Positions 43,131 through 53,005 of a stretch of 64,000 bases of DNA are shown one piece after another; the first letter of the stretch is position 1, and the number at the start of each line of letters is the position of its first letter. Source of the DNA: JBBSEX01 sp038239345 (GTDB lineage: Bacteria > Acidobacteriota > Terriglobia > Bryobacterales > Bryobacteraceae). The position numbers were made by a program, and so were the translations under genes. The notes under the pieces were generated by a model. It saw only the letters and a program-made list of their open reading frames with translations. It searched no databases and was not told the origin of the DNA. The stretch covers positions 123,123 through 187,122 of the forward strand of contig JBBSEX010000013.1 in the NCBI GenBank assembly GCA_038239345.1, read 5' to 3'.

Positions 43131-44203
43131 GCCAGACTTCCTTTTTGGCTCATCTGCTCACGTAAGCGTTTAAAGCCCAGCACCAGCGCGATACCCAACC
43201 CACCGATGATGGCGAAGAAGAGATATCTGGGCATCCAGTCCCACCACCAGTGATAAAGCCGCGTGAAGAGAAAGATCACAAACGCCGTTGCAGCCGTGTT
43301 TACAACGCCGTTCCACTGTCGGCGGATGCCCAGCCAGATGGCGCCGGCCGAAATTAGCAGACCTAAGATTTCGTAAAAGCGCTCAACGCTCTGGCTGCGG
43401 AACGGCAGATAGCTGGGGATGCCCCACTCCGCAAGAGAGATCAGGCAGAGGAAAAAGACGATCACGCCCACTACGCGGTAAACCGGAGGAAATTGGCTAT
43501 AGCGTAAGTGGGGAAGCAACAGCGGCGTGCAAAAAACCAGCAAGGCGAGAAAGGCCACTATTTCGGGGCGTCGTTCAAAATCAAACCAGCGATGCCCGGA
43601 TTGCGCCGTAACCAATGCCGCGCCATAGGCAATCAACAGCAGCAGGCTTAGCGTCAGTTGCAATCGCAGGCCGTAGCGGTAAGCCACCGCCAGCGCAAAA
43701 GCGCCCCACGCCAGAAGCGCGCTCTCCGTGGAATAGATATTGAAGATGTCGCCAACCACGCTCAAATCCATCACGAACGAGACGAAAGCAACCAGCGACA
43801 AAAGTCCCGTGAAATAGAGGGTTCGTTCGCGGGTGGCGGAAAATTCGGCGCCCGCCAAGGCGGCGAGCGGCACCAAGGTCAGGATGAGCACCTGAATTGG
43901 CGTGTCGAGATAACCCCAATAGCGCACAAAAAACAACACAACGGCGGCGCAAATTGCGAGCCCGCCCAACGTCGCGGCAATACGCATGCCCCATGAGACG
44001 CGCTTCTGCGAGGCGGAGGTGTCGACATCGAACTGCCGGGCGAGGTCTGTAAGTTGGGTATGCGACCAATCGTCAAAACGGCTTTGTTGGTCCGGTGTTA
44101 AACCGAGAACGTGTTGCAGTTCCGGTTTCGCCAATTCCTGGCGCAGCAGGCGAATGCGATCGGCGGATTGTTGCGCCTGCTGCTGGCTCGCGGTCGGTTC
44201 CAC
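43127..44203 (-). CDS. DUF2157 membrane protein
   Basis: A 358-residue protein starting at GTG. A cytoplasmic N-terminal part of ~85 residues precedes about ten membrane helices (AATLGGLAICAAVVLFFVRY, VLILTLVPLAALAGAEFS and others). The helical pattern with FNIYSTESALLAWGAFALA matches DUF2157 proteins. Translationally coupled to the DUF4824 gene. Role unknown. Confidence 0.82.
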   Translation of the reverse strand: MEPTASQQQAQQSADRIRLLRQELAKPELQHVLGLTPDQQSRFDDWSHTQLTDLARQFDVDTSASQKRVSWGMRIAATLGGLAICAAVVLFFVRYWGYLDTPIQVLILTLVPLAALAGAEFSATRERTLYFTGLLSLVAFVSFVMDLSVVGDIFNIYSTESALLAWGAFALAVAYRYGLRLQLTLSLLLLIAYGAALVTAQSGHRWFDFERRPEIVAFLALLVFCTPLLLPHLRYSQFPPVYRVVGVIVFFLCLISLAEWGIPSYLPFRSQSVERFYEILGLLISAGAIWLGIRRQWNGVVNTAATAFVIFLFTRLYHWWWDWMPRYLFFAIIGGLGIALVLGFKRLREQMSQKGSLA

Positions 44204-44258
44204 GTTTCGATTCTATCCGTTTGCGTTCGAGCGATTGAGGGATGCGCGCCGGGCGGCA

Positions 44259-46592
44259 TCAACGCGGAATCGCGGTTCCGAATAAGCTCCCCATTACCTT
44301 GACCTGTCTGCCCCCTGTTGTCAGTTCCAACAGCAGGCGTCCGTCGGGTTGCGTGGCGCCTTGTCCGATGTAGCTATCGAAGCCTTGTGAAGCAAACATC
44401 GAATGCAAGTGAAGCTGAGCGCCCGGCGCTATCTGAAAGCATCCGGAAATGTTTTCGAATTTGGACTCCGGATTGAAGGCGATCAAGCTCCCTCCAAAAG
44501 ATCCCTCACCGCTGGCGTTCTTCCCCCACGAGGCCTCTAACCCGCTGGTATCCAGGCTGCCTTCGATATCGAGCTTTCCGCCTTTATAATCCAGATCCTT
44601 CAGCGTCCCGGCCAAGTGATAAGCCGCGGGCATGGAGCGAATATCGGCGGTGATTTGTCCAGTGGCAATGGCATCCCCGGCATGAGCTTCCACTTTCACC
44701 AGGCGCACTACGGCCCCGTCCCACAGCACTCGCGCGGAGGCTTGGGTCCACTGCGCATCGCCCGCGGAAAGCTCGCGGATTCGTACTGCTCCATCCAGCT
44801 TCCATGTCTTCATCCAATCCGGTACTCCGGCTTTACCGAAGCGGAGCGTGCGTGCTAGAAAGCCTTGCGGGATGCGGTGCATTGAGGGCGCCAGCAGCCG
44901 TTCGATCTCATTGGAATCGGCCTGAGGAATGACGACTTGCAGATGATGTGGGCGTGGGTTGCGATCGTCGTAATGATAATCGCCATCCACGGTAATCTTG
45001 CCAATTCTTCCGCGAATCCTGGTCACCGATATCCGGCTACCATCGGATGTTACGCTGGCCGAAGTCAACCGGAAAGGATCGGCGAGCGCCGGCAGATCGA
45101 GGTTGATATTCTGCAGATCGTATTGACTGGTCCACTTGCCTTCCTCATCGCCGCTGCGCTGGTATCGCAGCCACCCCCGCCACGTTCCCTGGCGGCAAGC
45201 TTCCAGAAGTGGAACTGCGGCCGCGCCCAGCAAACGCCCGGTCCCCGATTGCATCTCGGAGACGTTTAGCTCTTTCGTGCTGATCTTCAAATCGAGCGCT
45301 CGCGATCCCATGGCATAGGATGCTTCCACTTCGGCAGTTTGCGTTTTCCCCATTTCAAAGGTGCTTTGATCAAGGGTGATAGTATCGTCGGCGATTGTCA
45401 CCTGGGCGCGCGCAACGTGAGTTGGCGCGGTATCTGGAATTTGTACCGTAGAATCTTCGAGAGCTAACTTTCCCTGCAGGCCACCGGGCCGGCCGTACCC
45501 GATTACGCCTGAAAGACTCCCGTCGAGCGTCATTTTTTCCGGGAGCGGCGCTCCCAAATGCCGAGCCACTTCGACGAGCGTTGCTACCGGCATTTTCTGT
45601 ACTTCGGCCGAAGCGCTCCAAGCCGGTGATGCGAGATAATCCCGAACTGCGACCTTAATCGCCACCGGATTGCCATTGCCAGCTGAAGCTAACTCAAGCT
45701 TTTGCGACCATACATCCAGAGATCCCTCATAGTCGATTTGCCAACCCCCACCGCGCGGCGGCATCAGATCCCAGCGGTGTATATCTTCAAGATTAAGATG
45801 GCCGGCGATCTGCAGATTCGACATGGGCCCACTGATCCGCCCCGTGGAAGATACGATGCCATGGACACCCAGGTCGCGGCCTTCCACCAGGCGCACGACT
45901 TCGGAAATCGCAGTACGTTCCAGTTCAACATCGAGATCGATCTGGCTTTCCCTGCCAGGCTGCCAATTGCCGCGTCCAGTGAGGCGGCCGAAGCTTTGCG
46001 CCGTTCGATCGGTACGCCTCGGTTCGCCGGCAAAATGGATGACGACATGACCCTGTGACCCTTGAAAGAGATCGATGTCGGCGTCATCGAAGTAGAGAAC
46101 GGATTTACGATCGCCGAACTTGAAATCAAGACGTCCGGCGCGGACTTCGATCGCCGGAAAATCGCTTCCCCTGTGGCCATCCATGGCACCAGCGCCGCGA
46201 TTCAAGAAGAGCTGGAAATTCCAGACGCCCGCATCGTTCTTCACCAGATTCACACTCGGCGCGGAGAGCCGCAGGCTGGAAAATTCCACTTTGCCTTGCA
46301 GCAGGCTTACCAGGCGAAGACGCGCCACAAGCGACTCGACATAAGCGAAGGGTTCGATTCCAAAGGACGGATCTTCCGTGATCGTTACGCGGCTGGCAGT
46401 AAAACCAAGTCCCGTAAAAACGTTGAAGCGAACCTGTTCCACGTCGACATGCCTGCCGAGCGAAGCTTCTAATCCGGCCTGAATTTGTGGACGAAAGCGG
46501 TCGGCGATTTTAAGGTAAGGGGCTGCCGCGCCGATAGCCAGGATCGCAACGAGCGTGACCAATATGCCGCGAGCTATATACTTTCGCCACAT
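44259..46592 (-). CDS. AsmA-like envelope protein
   Basis: A 777-residue protein anchored by one N-terminal helix (GILVTLVAILAIGAAAPYL). The start of the mature part is AsmA-type: ADRFRPQIQAGLEASLGRHV, VRFNVFTGLGFTASRVTI, and LLQGKVEFSSLRLSAPSVNL. The rest is a long repetitive beta structure, typical of the AsmA/TamB superfamily implicated in moving lipids between inner and outer membrane. It follows the MocA-like gene by 5 bp, so it is cotranscribed with the XdhC-MocA pair, an unusual partner. Confidence 0.8.
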   Translation of the reverse strand: MWRKYIARGILVTLVAILAIGAAAPYLKIADRFRPQIQAGLEASLGRHVDVEQVRFNVFTGLGFTASRVTITEDPSFGIEPFAYVESLVARLRLVSLLQGKVEFSSLRLSAPSVNLVKNDAGVWNFQLFLNRGAGAMDGHRGSDFPAIEVRAGRLDFKFGDRKSVLYFDDADIDLFQGSQGHVVIHFAGEPRRTDRTAQSFGRLTGRGNWQPGRESQIDLDVELERTAISEVVRLVEGRDLGVHGIVSSTGRISGPMSNLQIAGHLNLEDIHRWDLMPPRGGGWQIDYEGSLDVWSQKLELASAGNGNPVAIKVAVRDYLASPAWSASAEVQKMPVATLVEVARHLGAPLPEKMTLDGSLSGVIGYGRPGGLQGKLALEDSTVQIPDTAPTHVARAQVTIADDTITLDQSTFEMGKTQTAEVEASYAMGSRALDLKISTKELNVSEMQSGTGRLLGAAAVPLLEACRQGTWRGWLRYQRSGDEEGKWTSQYDLQNINLDLPALADPFRLTSASVTSDGSRISVTRIRGRIGKITVDGDYHYDDRNPRPHHLQVVIPQADSNEIERLLAPSMHRIPQGFLARTLRFGKAGVPDWMKTWKLDGAVRIRELSAGDAQWTQASARVLWDGAVVRLVKVEAHAGDAIATGQITADIRSMPAAYHLAGTLKDLDYKGGKLDIEGSLDTSGLEASWGKNASGEGSFGGSLIAFNPESKFENISGCFQIAPGAQLHLHSMFASQGFDSYIGQGATQPDGRLLLELTTGGRQVKVMGSLFGTAIPR

Positions 46593-46597
46593 CAGCT

Positions 46598-47185
46598 TCA
46601 GGCAGGCCTCGTGAGTAATAGCCGGCGGTATGACTCGGGATCGTCGACATCGGCGGCAATACCCGGATCGTCGACGCAGACGTATTGAATGTCGGCTTCA
46701 TGCCGGTTCACTATTTCATTTGCTTTGGCGGTGAGCGGTAGCGCCAGCCACTCCGCCGCCAGGCTGTGGGATGCGAAGACGGGATGGCCACGCCGGTCGC
46801 CAAATTTAGGGATCACCAGTAGGTTTTCGTGGGTCCGAAATCTCCCTGCGAGCGTGCTCACGGTGGCAGGCAGTATTGCTGGAAAATCCACTAACGTGAA
46901 GGCGAATCCTTGAGAATTCGCGGGCATGGCTTTGAGACCGCACTGCAGAGAACTAAGCATTCCACGCTCCGGCGCTGGATTAACTACGACGTTCGGCAAA
47001 TCGCTGATGGTCTTGCGAATCGCGCCGGCTTCGTATCCTAGAACGACGATCACGGGATCACATTCGGCGGAGAGTAAGGCGACGGCCCGCTCCAGAAATG
47101 TTTGCCCTTCGAAATTAAGAAGAGCCTTTGGACTACCCATGCGGCGCGATGCTCCGGCGGACAAAATGATGCCGGTGATGCTCAC
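46598..47185 (-). CDS. MobA/MocA-like nucleotidyltransferase
   Basis: A 195-residue protein starting at GTG, overlapping the XdhC stop by GTGA. The nucleotide-binding signature is ILSAGASRRMGSPKALLNF; TLVDFPAILP is a variant of the LVDxP metal site; GDRRGHPVF follows. This is the MocA type that converts molybdopterin to its cytidine dinucleotide form for xanthine-dehydrogenase-family enzymes. Its partner XdhC is adjacent. No hydroxylase subunits are in the window, so the client enzyme is elsewhere. Confidence 0.85.
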   Translation of the reverse strand: MSITGIILSAGASRRMGSPKALLNFEGQTFLERAVALLSAECDPVIVVLGYEAGAIRKTISDLPNVVVNPAPERGMLSSLQCGLKAMPANSQGFAFTLVDFPAILPATVSTLAGRFRTHENLLVIPKFGDRRGHPVFASHSLAAEWLALPLTAKANEIVNRHEADIQYVCVDDPGIAADVDDPESYRRLLLTRPA

Positions 47186-48018
47186 TTCAGCAGCGCTCGC
47201 ATGGCTTCGTGGGCAAAGATCGATTTTGAGATATTCTTCCAGTTATTGTCGCGAGCTCGGCGTATAGCGATCATTTCCGCCACGACGGATACGGCTATTT
47301 CTTCGGGCGTAATGGCGCCAATCTCCAAACCCATGGGAGCGAAAACCCGATCGAAAGCTTCACGCGGAAATCCCTCGGCTTCGAGTTCGTGAACCACGGC
47401 AATTGTCTTGCGTTTGCTGCCGATCATTGAGATATAGCGGGCCGGCGTCGACACTGCCCAGCGGAGCACGCGCATGTCGTCACGATGGCCCCGCGTGACG
47501 ATGATCAGGTAACTGGACGAGTTGATTTCGAGCTTGGGAAAGACTTCTTCGTATTCCTCGGCAAAGACTGCGTCGGCATCGGGGAAGCGTTCTTTATTGG
47601 CGAAGGCTTCGCGGTTATCGACGATCACGGTCGCAAAGCCGGCTGTGGCGGCAATCTTTTGCAGACTCTTCGAGACGTGACCCCCACCGAAGATGAAAGC
47701 CCGCGGTTGCGGAATGACGGGTTCGACGAACACGCTTAGTTGTCCTCCGCAAATCAGACCGTTATCATAAGCGGCGTCTTGGCCGAGATTAAAATTCAAG
47801 TGGCGCGGCTTTTCGGTTTCCATCACTTCGCGGGCGATATTCCACACTTCGCCTTCCACGCAGCCGCCGCCGATGGTGCCTACCATGGAGCCATCTTCGC
47901 GCACCAGCAACTTTGCGCTTTCAAAGCTGGGTATGGAGCCCTTTACCTGAACGATAGTGGCCAGTGCGCATTTTTGGCCAAGACGGCGCAGACGGACCAG
48001 CTCGTCGTAGACATCCAT
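47182..48018 (-). CDS. XdhC/CoxI-family molybdenum cofactor insertion protein
   Basis: A 278-residue protein with an XdhC N-terminal domain (CALATIVQVKGSIPSFESAK, GTIGGGCVEGEVWNIAREVM, GLICGGQLSVFVEP) and a C-terminal Rossmann domain (AFIFGGGHVSKSLQKIAATA, YLIIVTRGHRDDMRVLRWAV, YISMIGSKRK). It stores and sulfurates Moco for delivery to xanthine-oxidase-family enzymes. Coupled to the MocA-like gene. The two Cys-containing motifs are intact. Confidence 0.88.
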   Translation of the reverse strand: MDVYDELVRLRRLGQKCALATIVQVKGSIPSFESAKLLVREDGSMVGTIGGGCVEGEVWNIAREVMETEKPRHLNFNLGQDAAYDNGLICGGQLSVFVEPVIPQPRAFIFGGGHVSKSLQKIAATAGFATVIVDNREAFANKERFPDADAVFAEEYEEVFPKLEINSSSYLIIVTRGHRDDMRVLRWAVSTPARYISMIGSKRKTIAVVHELEAEGFPREAFDRVFAPMGLEIGAITPEEIAVSVVAEMIAIRRARDNNWKNISKSIFAHEAMRALLK

Positions 48019-48100
48019 TTCACTGGATTATATCGCGCTAGCGCCATGCGCCGAGCAGATCGATGTTCTTTGCCGACGCCACCACAACATTTTCGGCCCG

Positions 48101-49015
48101 TCAAAGGATCCGCTTTCCCAAAGCCGACATTACCAGTTCCACGCCAAGAATTGCGGTCCTGTTCGCTTCGTCGATCACAGGATTCACCTCGACGATTTCC
48201 ATCGACGTCATGTTGTCGCAATCGCAGATGATTTCCAAAGCCAGGTGAGCTTCCCGATAGGTAATGCCACCTTTAACCGGGGTGCCGACGCCCGGCGCCT
48301 CATGCGGATCGACCGCGTCCATATCCAGCGAAAGGTGAAACCCGTCGGTGCCGCTGTTGGCAATCTCCATCGCTTCCTGCATGATCGATCGCATTCCCCG
48401 TTCATCCACGTCGCGCATTGTGAATGCCCGGATACCAGCTTTCTGCAGGTTTCGCTTTTCTAATTCATCCACTGACCGCAGACCGATGATCGCCACATTC
48501 AGCGGCTCCACTTTTGGCGCGAAGCCAAGAATATTCGTCAACTCCGGCGCGCCCAAACCGACGCAGGAAGCCAGCGGCATGCCATGGACGTTGCCACTCG
48601 GACTGGTCTCCGGTGTATTCATGTCGGCATGCGCGTCGATCCAGATCAGCCCGATCTTCTTGTTCTGCTTTCGATAAAAGCTGGAGATACCGGCAACCGT
48701 TCCCGTCGCGATCGAGTGGTCGCCGCCCAAAACAAGCGGAACCATTCCATCGCCGGCAGCCTTCTCCACCATTTCCGCCAGACGCTCGCAGGTCTGGGCG
48801 ATTTGGGGAAGGTAGCGTGCCTTTTCCGGTCCCGCCGGTATACTTTCCGGCTGGTCCACGGTTATATTTCCGAGGTCTTCCACCACGTAGCCAAGGGAAG
48901 CGATTCGTTCATTCAAGTGGGCTAAACGCAATGCCGAAGGACCCATGTCCACTCCGCGGCGGCCCGCGCCAAGATCCATCGGGGCACCAATAATCGCTAT
49001 ATGAGATTGACGCAT
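48101..49015 (-). CDS. rocF: Arginase
   Basis: A 304-residue ureohydrolase. All manganese motifs are present: GGDHSIATG, WIDAHADMNTPETSPSGNVH, and SLDMDAVDPHEAPG. GAGRRGVDMGPSALR at the start and SMEIVEVNPVIDEANRTA at the end are typical of arginases rather than agmatinases. It makes ornithine and urea from arginine. It stands 82 bp upstream of XdhC on the same strand; no ornithine-pathway genes are adjacent. Confidence 0.92.
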   Translation of the reverse strand: MRQSHIAIIGAPMDLGAGRRGVDMGPSALRLAHLNERIASLGYVVEDLGNITVDQPESIPAGPEKARYLPQIAQTCERLAEMVEKAAGDGMVPLVLGGDHSIATGTVAGISSFYRKQNKKIGLIWIDAHADMNTPETSPSGNVHGMPLASCVGLGAPELTNILGFAPKVEPLNVAIIGLRSVDELEKRNLQKAGIRAFTMRDVDERGMRSIMQEAMEIANSGTDGFHLSLDMDAVDPHEAPGVGTPVKGGITYREAHLALEIICDCDNMTSMEIVEVNPVIDEANRTAILGVELVMSALGKRIL

Positions 49016-49067
49016 TCGCTCTCAGTCTAACGGGCGCGCCCCTGTGAATAGTTATTCGCGGAGATGA

Positions 49068-50390
49068 TTACGGCCGGGTGCGATAGAGCATTCGCGGATA
49101 GGCGATGGTCTCGCGGATATGTTCCAGCCCGCACATCCAGGCCACAAAACGCTCAACTCCCATACCGAAGCCGGCGTGCGGTACGGCGCCAAACTTGCGA
49201 AGGTCTACATACCAATTGAAAGCTTCAGGCGGCAGGTTGTGATCCTTGAGGCGCTTCAGCAGTAGAGCAAGATCGTAGATGCGCTGCCCGCCGCCGACGA
49301 TTTCACCATAGCCTTCAGGCGCGAGTATATCCACCCCAAGCGCAACGTCGGGACGCTCCGGATCCGGCTCAAAGTAGAACGCCTTTACCTGTGCCGGGTA
49401 ACGATCCACCATCAGCGGCCGATCCAAATCTTCGGTCAACAACGTTTCGTCGGTGCCGCCCAGATCCCCACCCCATTCGATGGCGCTACCTTTCGCGTTC
49501 AGCTTTTTCACCGCGTCGTCGTAGCTCATGCGATGAAACGGACCCTGAATGGCTTCCAGCTTGGCGATGTCCCGTTCCAACGCCAGCAACTCTGGGCGCC
49601 GGTTCTCTAGAACGCGGCCGACAACGAAGAGAATCATTTCTTCGGCCACGCGCTTCACCTCTTCCAAATCGGCGTAGGCCATTTCCGGCTCTACCATCCA
49701 GAACTCGGTCAGGTGACGGCGAGTCTTTGATTTTTCGGCGCGGAACGTCGGGCCGAAACAATACACCTTGCCGAAGGCCATGGCGTTTGCTTCGTTGTAT
49801 AGCTGGCCCGATTGCGTCAGGTAGACCTTCTCATCCTCGAAATAATCGACTTCGAAAAGTGTCGTGGTGCCTTCGCAGGCGGCCGGCGTGAAGATGGGAG
49901 TATCCACCAGCGTGAAGCCGTGCGAATCGAAATAATCGCGGATTCCCCGGATCACTTCATGCCGAATGCGGATGGCGGCGTTCTGACGCTTGCTGCGCAG
50001 CCACAGGTGCCGGTGATCCATTAGAAAGTCGATGCCATGATCCTTTGGGGTGATCGGATAGGGGTCGCTTTCCGGGACACGCTGCACTACTTCCAGACCT
50101 TCCAAATCGAGTTCAAAGCCGCCCTGGGCGCGTTCTTCGGCGCGAATCTTACCGCTGACGATGATTGACGATTCCTGCGTCAGATTGCGGATTGTTTCAA
50201 AGAGTTCCTCAGGCAAAGCGGATTTTACGGCGACACATTGAATGATGCCGGTACCGTCGCGCAGTTGTGGAAAAGCGATTTTCCCGGACTTGCGCATGTT
50301 GTACAGCCAGCCGGGAATGCGAACCGTTTCGCCCGCGTGGTGACGCGCTTCGGCGATCGTAATCCGGGGGATCGTTGTTTCGATAGTCAT
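49068..50390 (-). CDS. asnS: Asparagine-tRNA ligase
   Basis: A 440-residue class II synthetase from the ATG at 50390 (a TTG two codons earlier is possible). The N-terminal OB-fold anticodon domain (VRIPGWLYNMRKSGKIAFPQ) is followed by motif 2 (CFGPTFRAEKSKTRRHLTEF) and motif 3 (HAGFGMGVERFVAWMCGL). The EFWMVEPEMA segment distinguishes AsnRS from AspRS. It is 11 bp after a TIM-barrel isomerase gene. Confidence 0.95.
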   Translation of the reverse strand: MTIETTIPRITIAEARHHAGETVRIPGWLYNMRKSGKIAFPQLRDGTGIIQCVAVKSALPEELFETIRNLTQESSIIVSGKIRAEERAQGGFELDLEGLEVVQRVPESDPYPITPKDHGIDFLMDHRHLWLRSKRQNAAIRIRHEVIRGIRDYFDSHGFTLVDTPIFTPAACEGTTTLFEVDYFEDEKVYLTQSGQLYNEANAMAFGKVYCFGPTFRAEKSKTRRHLTEFWMVEPEMAYADLEEVKRVAEEMILFVVGRVLENRRPELLALERDIAKLEAIQGPFHRMSYDDAVKKLNAKGSAIEWGGDLGGTDETLLTEDLDRPLMVDRYPAQVKAFYFEPDPERPDVALGVDILAPEGYGEIVGGGQRIYDLALLLKRLKDHNLPPEAFNWYVDLRKFGAVPHAGFGMGVERFVAWMCGLEHIRETIAYPRMLYRTRP

Positions 50391-50401
50391 GTTCAACTCA
50401 A

Positions 50402-51253
50402 TTATCGGCGATCTTCGACGGTAATCGTTTCCAGTCGATCGAAGACGCTCCGCACTACATCCAGCTGATTCGTCATCCCCGGGACTTCCTTCAACTCCAG
50501 CACCAGAGGATATTGAGCCGGCTCGGAGCGCAGCAAATCCATCGTGGACGCCCAGTTGATGGTGCCGCCGCCCTCGGCTGCAAAGGGAAATAGATGAAGA
50601 TCCTGCTTGCCGTCGTTATCGTGAATATGAACGGAGCGGATGCGGCTCTTCATCACGCGATATGCATTTTCGACGCCTTCATTCATGTGCGCATGGCCAA
50701 CGTCGAAACAGAAGCCGAGGTCAAGATGAGTCTGGCCCAAAAACATCATCAGGCGTTCACTACTGGCCAGAGCGTTCTGCGTGTTTTCCAGAATCAGGTT
50801 GACGCCGCGTTGGCGGGCAAACAAGCTAATTTCTTCGAGTGAAGCGAAGGCCGAATCGATCTTACGGTCGTCATATTCTTCCCCTGTGACGCCCAGGTGC
50901 TGCACCAGGTAGGTGAACGGAATGTATTCGGCAATCTCGATCGCCCGCTTTATCTCATCCACTACCGCGATGCGTTTCGATTTCACAGGCTCGGTGATGC
51001 TGATCACGGACTGCGGGCCGGAGCGTCCCCAGACATCGTCGTTATACATCGGGGAATGAACGGATTGCAGTTTCAACGCGGCGTCGCGAAACCAGTGGCC
51101 CAATTCGCGAATTTGGGGTTGATCGCGATAGTCGAGATGCTGCTTGGCGCAGAAAATTTCAACCGCCGGAATACCGGCGTGAAGAATCCGGTCGAGCATT
51201 GCGACAGTAAGACGATGCTGCACGCAGAGGTGCGTCGATAACACATGATTCAT
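50402..51253 (-). CDS. Xylose-isomerase-like TIM-barrel protein
   Basis: A 283-residue protein of the sugar phosphate isomerase/epimerase superfamily. Candidate metal-site residues are in HSPMYND, TYLVQHLGV, LILENTQNA, the FCFDVGHAHMNEG segment, and SVHIHDNDGKQDLHLFP. The Glu-Asp-His pattern fits a divalent-metal isomerase, epimerase or AP-endonuclease-like enzyme. Substrate unknown. Lies directly upstream of asnS (same strand). Confidence 0.83.
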   Translation of the reverse strand: MNHVLSTHLCVQHRLTVAMLDRILHAGIPAVEIFCAKQHLDYRDQPQIRELGHWFRDAALKLQSVHSPMYNDDVWGRSGPQSVISITEPVKSKRIAVVDEIKRAIEIAEYIPFTYLVQHLGVTGEEYDDRKIDSAFASLEEISLFARQRGVNLILENTQNALASSERLMMFLGQTHLDLGFCFDVGHAHMNEGVENAYRVMKSRIRSVHIHDNDGKQDLHLFPFAAEGGGTINWASTMDLLRSEPAQYPLVLELKEVPGMTNQLDVVRSVFDRLETITVEDRR

Positions 51254-51265
51254 GAGAGTAGGAAC

Positions 51266-52945
51266 CTAGTATCCCGCAGCTTTGCCTGAGGCTCGTCCGT
51301 CGCTGCCGCCTTGTAGCCAACCCTTCTCAATCAGGATCGCTTCCATCCGGGCGTTCACGACCGCTTTCGAATAGTCGATGTCATAACCGTTTGCTTTTAG
51401 AATTTGCACGGTATCGGGCGAAAAGCCTTCTTCCAGATAGAGCTTGTCGGGCTTCCATTGATGATGAAAGCGAGGAGCATCGACGGCTTCCTGGGCATTC
51501 ATCCCAAAGTCGGCGGCGTTGAGGAAAACCTGAAGAACGGCGGTTGTAATTCGCGAGCCGCCCGGCGCGCCCAGCACCATAAACAGATTGCCGTCGCGCA
51601 GGACGATGGTGGGCGTCATCGACGATAGGGGACGCTTGCGCGGCTGAATCGCGTTTGCCTCACCTTGCACCAGACCGAAGAGATTCGGCTCGCCCGGCTT
51701 GGCCGCGAAATCATCCATTTCATCGTTCAGAAGGAAGCCCAGCCCGGGCACCGTGACCCCGTTACCGAAGCCGCCATTCAACGTATAGGTGAGCGCGACG
51801 GCATTGCCCCGCGCATCCACGATGTTGAAGTGCGTGGTCTCGCTGCTCTCGCCGAGCGCTGGCTTGCCGGAGCCTAGTTGATCGCTCGGAGTAGCCCGCA
51901 GCGGGTCGATCGAAGCGCGGCGCTTAGCTATGTAAGCGGGGTCCAGGAGCCCTGCCAGTGGCACCTTCACGAAATCGGGATCGCCGAAAAATTCATTCCT
52001 GTCGGCATAGAAGCGGCGCATTGTTTCCGCTACATAATGGATAGCCGAAGCCGATCCATGACCGCCCTTTTCATAACCCGAGCCCTCAATCATTCCCAGC
52101 ATCTGCAGGATACCGGCGCCTCCGGCACTGGGCGGCGGCGATGTAATGATCGTGTAATCGCGATATTTACCTTGCAGTGGTTTGCGTTCCAGGGCGGCGT
52201 AATTCTTCAGATCGGCAAGGGTGATCAGGCCTCCATTGGCCTTCATCTGCGCCACCAGTTTGTCTGCCGTTTCCCCCTCGTAGAATTCTGCGGCGCCGTT
52301 TCGCGAGATGCGCGCGAGAGTGCTCGCTAATTCGGGCTGCTTCAAGAATTCGTCGGCTTCGAGGTATTGGCCATCCTTAAGGAAGATCCTTTTGGATTCC
52401 GGGAATTGGGAGAGCAGCTTCGTTGTCCCATCCAACCGTAAGGATCGGGCCAATGAATAAGAGACGGCGAATCCGTTCGTTGCTAAGTCAACGGCGGGCT
52501 TCATCAGATCGGCCCAGGGTTTGGTGCCATATTTCTTATGCGCCAATTCCAAACCGCGGACCGTGCCAGGGACGCCGGCGGCGCGCCAGCCGACCAGACT
52601 ATCGCGAGTGGTCTTACCGGTCGCGTCCAGATACATATCGTGCGATGCAGCTTCTGGAGCGCGTTCCCGGAAATCGATGAAGTTGGTGCTGCCGTCCGCC
52701 AGGCGGACGAGCATGAATCCTCCGCCCCCGAGATTTCCGGCGAAGGGATGCGTCACAGCGAGTGCGAAAGCGACGGCCACCGCGGCATCCACCGCGTTGC
52801 CGCCCGATTTTAGAACAGCGACGCCGACATCAGCCGCGTACGGTTCCTGCGCCACCACCATCGCGTGACGCGCCCGCACCGGTTGGCCCGCTTGTAAAGC
52901 GGACGCAAGAACGGTTACAAGCAGGCCGGCGGCAGCATTTCGCAT
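51266..52945 (-). CDS. ggt: Gamma-glutamyltransferase
   Basis: A 559-residue precursor from the ATG at 52945; an upstream ATG at 52978 gives extra residues that spoil the signal peptide MRNAAAGLLVTVLASALQA. The large subunit shows VLKSGGNAVDAAVAVAFALA and GNLGGGGFMLVRL. The autoprocessing Thr lies in ESSETTHFNIVDARGNAVAL, starting the small subunit; PGLGFLLNDEMDDFA and GAPGGSRI complete the active site. A periplasmic enzyme of glutathione/gamma-glutamyl peptide breakdown. It is first in the long minus-strand run. Confidence 0.93.
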   Translation of the reverse strand: MRNAAAGLLVTVLASALQAGQPVRARHAMVVAQEPYAADVGVAVLKSGGNAVDAAVAVAFALAVTHPFAGNLGGGGFMLVRLADGSTNFIDFRERAPEAASHDMYLDATGKTTRDSLVGWRAAGVPGTVRGLELAHKKYGTKPWADLMKPAVDLATNGFAVSYSLARSLRLDGTTKLLSQFPESKRIFLKDGQYLEADEFLKQPELASTLARISRNGAAEFYEGETADKLVAQMKANGGLITLADLKNYAALERKPLQGKYRDYTIITSPPPSAGGAGILQMLGMIEGSGYEKGGHGSASAIHYVAETMRRFYADRNEFFGDPDFVKVPLAGLLDPAYIAKRRASIDPLRATPSDQLGSGKPALGESSETTHFNIVDARGNAVALTYTLNGGFGNGVTVPGLGFLLNDEMDDFAAKPGEPNLFGLVQGEANAIQPRKRPLSSMTPTIVLRDGNLFMVLGAPGGSRITTAVLQVFLNAADFGMNAQEAVDAPRFHHQWKPDKLYLEEGFSPDTVQILKANGYDIDYSKAVVNARMEAILIEKGWLQGGSDGRASGKAAGY

Positions 52946-53005
52946 GAACTCGATTCTACTAGACTGCGGGCAGGCCAAAGGTCACACGTAGGCGAGTGGG
53001 GCCGA

